Shown: in pieces, positions 55,790-59,790 of the stretch
Position numbering within the stretch: position 1 is the first letter of the stretch
Layout of the letters: each line of letters opens with the position of its first letter
NCBI GenBank assembly: GCA_947475445.1
Contig: CANJLC010000012.1
Coordinates: forward strand, 1 to 59,790
Length of the DNA: 59,790 nucleotides
Reading direction: 5' to 3'
Source of the DNA: Alphaproteobacteria bacterium
GTDB taxonomy: Bacteria; Pseudomonadota; Alphaproteobacteria; Micropepsales; Micropepsaceae
Notes under the pieces: generated by a model
Database searches by the model: none
The model's input: the letters and a program-made list of their open reading frames with translations, nothing else
Told to the model about the DNA's origin: nothing
Made by a program: the position numbers and the translations under genes

Positions 55790-56148
55790 TCATCCCCCTG
55801 GACCGTTTTTGTATTGGTTGGTCGGATTGGTAGCTCAGATAAAGTCCCGGCGCCACCCGAAAATTGGGAGTTTGCGAGCCCGAATAATGACTTACGCAGA
55901 TGTTCGGCGCCGCTTTTCGCCATCGGGAACTCCCATAATGCTGCAGTGCAATATTGGCAAGGTGCGCGGCTGCCGGGCGTGCGGTATCGCGCAAAATCCT
56001 TTGGCGTAGGGCGCGCCAAAGTTGCTGTCGTCATCGCAGCAGAGCCGAAGGTCCGCGGGTACCCGGCCAAGCGAGCTGTAATTTTTGCTGTCCGAAAAAA
56101 AAAGGCCCGGCAGAGCCGGGCCTATTTCCGTCTTAACGGGAGATTTTC
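55790..56148. other. Gap between dehydrogenase copy B and NTT copy B
   Basis: The 359 bases contain the dehydrogenase terminator (56095-56122) and must contain the promoter of NTT copy B, but no well-spaced pair of boxes was found. A short TAGCTCAG-like string near 55832 does not belong to a tRNA fold. Confidence 0.5.
56095..56122 (-). terminator. Terminator after dehydrogenase copy B
   Basis: On the minus strand GGCCCGGC-TCT-GCCGGGCC is followed by nine T, 27 bases after the stop codon. Confidence 0.9.
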
Positions 56149-57345
56149 CTAGAAGCCCTTCTCGATATCGACCACCGAGAGCATTTTTTCGCCATTGGCA
56201 AAGCGGCGCATATTTTCGCGCGCGACAGCCCAGATGACCTCGCCACCACGGCCCAGATTGGAATCAACATTCTGCGCCGCGACGTGCGGGGTGATGATGA
56301 CGTTCCTGGCGTTATAGAGAGGCGAGTCATTGCTGATATCGTCGAAGCCGGCCGAGCTCAACTGGCCCGATTCCAGCGCCGCCACCACATCGGCATCAAC
56401 CTGTTCATCGCCACGCGTGACGTTGATGAACATGGCGCCCTTTTTGAACTTGTTGATCAGGGCGGTATTGAACATGCCAGCGGTTTCCTTGGTGAGCGGC
56501 AGCGCCGTCAGCACCACATCGGCGTCCTTGACCATATTATCCAGTTCACCCGGCAGGCCGATCTTTTCGATATAGTCCGGCACATTGGCGGGAATGGCGG
56601 CATTGGTGACCATCACGCGCATACCCAGGCCGTGCGCCAATTGCGCCATCTGGGAGCCCACGCCGCCAAAACCGGCGATCACGGCCAGGCGGCCCTGCAG
56701 GGACCACATGCGCGGATAGGTTTCGGTGGTGAACTTCTTGGTGTGCTGCTGCACGGCATAGACATCCACGCCGCGCGACAGGGCCATCATCAGGGCAATG
56801 CCGTGACCGCCGACCGAATTGCCTTCCAGGCGAGAGCTGTTGGTGATGGCCACCGCGCCGGTCTTCAGACCGGCGGGGATGATGCCGCCGGTGAAGCATT
56901 GGTCAATACCGACGCCGGTATTGTGCAGCCAGTGGAAATTGGGACCGACATTGGCAAAGGTGTCCTTGCGGCAGGAGCCGAACACGCCATCAACTTCCTT
57001 GAGGGCATTGAGATAACCCTGCTGGTCGCCGCGCGTGACACCGACCAGTTCCACATCCGCCGGCAGGACCTTCTTCAGCCAGTCATAGCGGTTGGTGTTG
57101 TTGTCCAGGGTGACCAGAATCTTCTTGGGCTTGCGCCAGTTCTTGATGAATTCGCGCGACGGCCTGGCGCTTTCCGTCAGGCTGAACGCCTTGATTATGC
57201 CGTTCATGTCCGGATCGGCCAGCGGCGTGCTGACCGGCGCGACGCGGGTTTCATCCTGCGCCAGGACGGGCATGGCGCCGGCGCAGACGCCGAGCATGCC
57301 GGCGACCACCAACAGGGATGTCGCCATCTTCGAAATTGTCTTCAT
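56149..57345 (-). CDS. Exported D-2-hydroxyacid dehydrogenase-like protein, copy B
   Basis: The product has 398 residues and is paralogous to copy A. The Sec signal peptide is MATSLLVVAGMLGVCAGAMPVLA-Q. GFGGVG lies at 225-230, Arg311 in FINVTRGD and His354 in TPHVA. The segment that usually carries the catalytic Glu reads FDDISNDSP, and the beta-B end reads MVTNA without an acid. GGAGGG is 7 bases before the ATG. It follows the beta-helix gene by 57 bases and is probably co-transcribed with it. Confidence 0.85.
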   Translation of the reverse strand: MKTISKMATSLLVVAGMLGVCAGAMPVLAQDETRVAPVSTPLADPDMNGIIKAFSLTESARPSREFIKNWRKPKKILVTLDNNTNRYDWLKKVLPADVELVGVTRGDQQGYLNALKEVDGVFGSCRKDTFANVGPNFHWLHNTGVGIDQCFTGGIIPAGLKTGAVAITNSSRLEGNSVGGHGIALMMALSRGVDVYAVQQHTKKFTTETYPRMWSLQGRLAVIAGFGGVGSQMAQLAHGLGMRVMVTNAAIPANVPDYIEKIGLPGELDNMVKDADVVLTALPLTKETAGMFNTALINKFKKGAMFINVTRGDEQVDADVVAALESGQLSSAGFDDISNDSPLYNARNVIITPHVAAQNVDSNLGRGGEVIWAVARENMRRFANGEKMLSVVDIEKGF

Positions 57346-57402
57346 TGTTTGTCCCTCCTACGAGTTTTTTGATCCAATTGCCGGTGTTGATCACCAGGCG
57401 TC

Positions 57403-59601
57403 TTAATCGCCGCCGCCACCACCGCCGCGGCGCGCGGGCGCATCACCGCCAGTCGCCGGTTTGGGGGGAACGTAGGTGACATTCTCGGGCGGCGGCGGGC
57501 CGGTGAAGGCGCGGAAGGTCTGGCCATAGGCCTGACCGCCCAGCACGGGCGTGCGCGGCCCATAATGCGGCGCGGGCTGGCCGGTTTCGATGGCGCCCAG
57601 GTCCGGCGCGCGGCCGGTAAAGCCGTCCGTGATGCTGTCCAGCACCATGCCCTTGTCGATGGCGGCGGAGCCGGGCTTGAGGTGGAAGTCGTAATCCTCG
57701 GGCTTGTAGACGCGCTGCGGATCATTGGCGTCCGGGATATAGACGCGCTGGAAGCTGTTGTAGTCCACCAGGATGGAGTGCTTCTCCTGCCCGGTGGCGT
57801 CCTGCATTTCCTTCAGGGTCTTGAACTGGCGCGTCACCAGCTTGGCGTCGGAATCGACCTTGGAAAGACTGAATTCCGGCGAATTCCACTCAAAGGGAAA
57901 CTGATAGCCCGGCGTGGGACGATAGCCGTTGTAATCGGAGCTGGAATAGTTGGTGTAGGTGCTGAGCGCAAAGACCGGCGCGCCCACCCCGCCCATGGCC
58001 TGGGACAGGATCAGATTGTTGGCGAAATGCGCGTTGCCGGCAGGGCCGGCGCGGCATTCGCCGATGAAGGTGTTGCTCCAGGTATAGATGCCGCTGACCG
58101 GCGAATATTTGCAGGTGCGGCTGAGGGTGTTGTAGACGACATTCTGGACAAAATAGACCGGTCCACCCCAGAGCGGCTGGGCGCTGATGGCGCCGCCCGG
58201 TACATTGAAGCAGCGATTGCGGAAGATGCGCATATTGTGCGCGCCGCCATCGCTCTCGATGCAGTTGTCGCCCATGTTGTAGAAATCATTGTTGTAAAAG
58301 TCGTTGGAAACCGGGACGCGGTCGGGGTCCTCGTTCGGTGTGCCATCGGGCACGCCATAGGTCGCCATGTCGATACCGTCATGCCAGGCGCCAAAATAAT
58401 TATACGCCACCACATGGCCCTGGCCGTAAACCTTCACGGCATATTCAGAGCCTATGCTGCCGCCGACAAGTTCCGGAGAGCCGGGGAACTTCGCCAGAAT
58501 GCCGCCGCCCCAGGTCATCATCTTTTCCGGATCGTGCCGGCCAATAAAGACATTGTCGGCGATGTAATAATCCTTGGCGCCGGACCAGTCATTCTGCACG
58601 GCACGGCCCACATCATAGAGGCGCGAGCTTTTGAGCGTGAAGCCGGAAGCGCCGGTGACGTTCTTCAGGCCCAGGAGGAAGGCAACGTTGGTGTTGCGGA
58701 TCGTGATGCCTTCAAAATAATTGTAATCGGCGCCCATCAGGTTGAAGAGATTCTGCGCACCGTCGCCGTCGAAGATGACTTCGCCGTCGCCGGCATTCTT
58801 GATCACGATGGGCTTGTCGGCGGTGCCCTTGGCGGTGAGGTGATAGGTGCCGTCCACGATGGCGCCCAGCGACAGATGCCCCGGCTCGGGCTGGCCATTC
58901 ATGTAGTGAAAGCGGTCGGCCGCATAGGTGCCGGCATGCATCAGGATGGTGTCGCCCGGCTTGACGCGCGGCGGCCAGGCATTCTGCCAGTCAATATCCG
59001 GCGCGGCGTAATAATAAGCCGCCATCAGGCCGATGTAATAAGGCTTGACGCGCGCGCCTTTCCAGTCGGCGGGATAGACGTGGTAGACGTTGCCGCCCGG
59101 CGCCGGCACCGGCTCCTTGCGGGTATGGACGGTGAAGGTTTTTTCCTTGTCGCCGCTGACGCTGTCCGCATCGGACAGGATCAGGCGCACTTCGTAATCG
59201 CTGTCCGGCTGCAGATTGAAAATGCTGCCCGCGAACATGTTGGGCGCGACATATTTGGTCGAAAGCACCGCCGGATCGTTGGGATCGAAGGGCACGGGCG
59301 GTTCGCCCGGCTGGGGCTGGGCGCCGCGGCCCTGGATCACTTCGCCGTTCAGGCGCATCGGCGCGATGGCGTTGCGCCAGGCGGTTTCACCCTTCTTGCG
59401 GTAGGTGACGTCCACCTTGGCGCTGCGATTGTCGTCGCCGGTGATACGCCATTCATAGCCCGCCGAAATCAGGGTGGGACGTTCCACCATCAGCGCGCCG
59501 GTTTGGGTGGTGTTGGCGGCCAGCGCCGGCTGGGCCAGCGCCATGGCGCATGCTGAAACAGCGATCAGGCCGAACGACTTCAGTGTCAGAAGACCACGCA
59601 T
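57403..59601 (-). CDS. Secreted right-handed parallel beta-helix protein
   Basis: The product has 732 residues with a signal peptide (LIAVSACAMALAQPALA). An N-terminal fibronectin-like domain (about 40-165: VERPTLISAGYEWRITGDDN to TFTVHTRKE) is followed by PGDTILMHAGTYAAD and many short helix coils (YFEGITIRNTNV, AHNMRIFRNRCFNVPGG). It ends in a proline- and glycine-rich tail (RRGGGGGGD). The fold is that of polysaccharide lyases and related enzymes, but no catalytic residues can be named. An ATG at 59628 is ruled out because the promoter -10 box ends 3 bases before it. ATG 59601 has AAGGGG 6 bases upstream. Confidence 0.82.
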   Translation of the reverse strand: MRGLLTLKSFGLIAVSACAMALAQPALAANTTQTGALMVERPTLISAGYEWRITGDDNRSAKVDVTYRKKGETAWRNAIAPMRLNGEVIQGRGAQPQPGEPPVPFDPNDPAVLSTKYVAPNMFAGSIFNLQPDSDYEVRLILSDADSVSGDKEKTFTVHTRKEPVPAPGGNVYHVYPADWKGARVKPYYIGLMAAYYYAAPDIDWQNAWPPRVKPGDTILMHAGTYAADRFHYMNGQPEPGHLSLGAIVDGTYHLTAKGTADKPIVIKNAGDGEVIFDGDGAQNLFNLMGADYNYFEGITIRNTNVAFLLGLKNVTGASGFTLKSSRLYDVGRAVQNDWSGAKDYYIADNVFIGRHDPEKMMTWGGGILAKFPGSPELVGGSIGSEYAVKVYGQGHVVAYNYFGAWHDGIDMATYGVPDGTPNEDPDRVPVSNDFYNNDFYNMGDNCIESDGGAHNMRIFRNRCFNVPGGAISAQPLWGGPVYFVQNVVYNTLSRTCKYSPVSGIYTWSNTFIGECRAGPAGNAHFANNLILSQAMGGVGAPVFALSTYTNYSSSDYNGYRPTPGYQFPFEWNSPEFSLSKVDSDAKLVTRQFKTLKEMQDATGQEKHSILVDYNSFQRVYIPDANDPQRVYKPEDYDFHLKPGSAAIDKGMVLDSITDGFTGRAPDLGAIETGQPAPHYGPRTPVLGGQAYGQTFRAFTGPPPPENVTYVPPKPATGGDAPARRGGGGGGD

Positions 59602-59630
59602 CGCCATCCCCTTAAGTTTTATTTTCATCT

Positions 59631-59659
59631 TTTATACCGAACCGGCATACCCAAGGCAA
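59631..59659 (-). promoter_or_regulatory. Promoter of the beta-helix/dehydrogenase B operon
   Basis: On the minus strand TTGCCT (59659-59654) and TATAAA (59636-59631) are 17 bases apart. Transcription would start near 59624. The 130 bases to the window end hold nothing else I can identify. Confidence 0.65.
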
Positions 59660-59790
59660 AACGCTTCAGACCCGCATTTTGAAAACCAGATCTTCGCGTC
59701 AGCGCCTGGTGCAAAGCGCCAATCCGGTCACCCAAACCAAACGCGCGGCTTGCTGGTTTTCTGCATGCCCCGCCAAACGTTTAGATACCA

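Noticed and set aside
55820..55900. A tRNA-like TAGCTCAG string
   Set aside because: No acceptor, anticodon or T-arm stems can be formed around it.
57565..59556. A 663-codon open frame on the plus strand
   Set aside because: It is antisense to the beta-helix gene, which has a signal peptide, promoter and recognisable fold. The antisense product has none.

Overview
This is a GC-rich chromosomal window from an alphaproteobacterium; the sequence does not fix the genus. The evidence is the gene set: FliX, a GapR-type DUF2312 protein, a split PntA beside a 50-residue aa3 oxidase subunit IV, and the rplU-rpmA-GNAT-obgE-proB-proA-nadD-rsfS-rlmH order. Several promoters fit a TTGACA/TATAAT-like pattern. 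No tRNA, rRNA, CRISPR array or prophage was seen.

Layout. The left edge holds one end of an IS3-type element inserted into a Gly/Tyr-rich secreted-protein gene (1-1148). Next come sucC-sucD-sucA-sucB (1329-7814), a DUF1428 gene, a lone fliX and a DUF4189 gene. The minus-strand ribosome/proline operon spans 9373-15928. A mixed block follows (16089-22663): LpxR-like protein, phosphatase-alkB pair, peptidase C26, lolA, gpsA, EVE and DUF4282 proteins. It includes a probable small RNA at 18992-19136. The transhydrogenase operon (22660-25708), a sigma-54 response regulator, a gapR-like gene, N-formylglutamate amidohydrolase, pyruvate kinase, glcD-glcE without glcF, rpmJ and a lytic transglycosylase fill 22.7-36.9 kb.

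Accessory part. From 37.0 to 43.7 kb lies a TetR gene facing a TonB receptor, then an overlapping minus-strand set: GntR regulator, MFS transporter, RutA-like flavin monooxygenase and RutB-like hydrolase. This looks like a catabolic pathway for a nitrogen-containing substrate. A CPA1 antiporter and the ydbH-ynbE-ydbL envelope lipid-homeostasis set follow. A penicillin-acylase-family gene at 48956-51403 has a truncated IS3 end fused directly to its start.

The most unusual region is 51849-59601. It has two copies of a pair: an NTT/TLC-family (ATP/ADP translocase-like) transporter and a D-2-hydroxyacid dehydrogenase carrying a Sec signal peptide. The second pair sits in one direction with a secreted parallel beta-helix protein. 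A nucleotide-type carrier beside an exported dinucleotide-binding enzyme, twice, suggests periplasmic use of NAD(P) or another nucleotide. That is inference and would be new if true.

Two further points recur. Two genes (rsfS and a hypothetical at 30453) appear to start at CTG inside a CTGA overlap with the upstream stop codon. RsfS and ObgE from one operon both carry Lys/Ala/Pro-rich tails.
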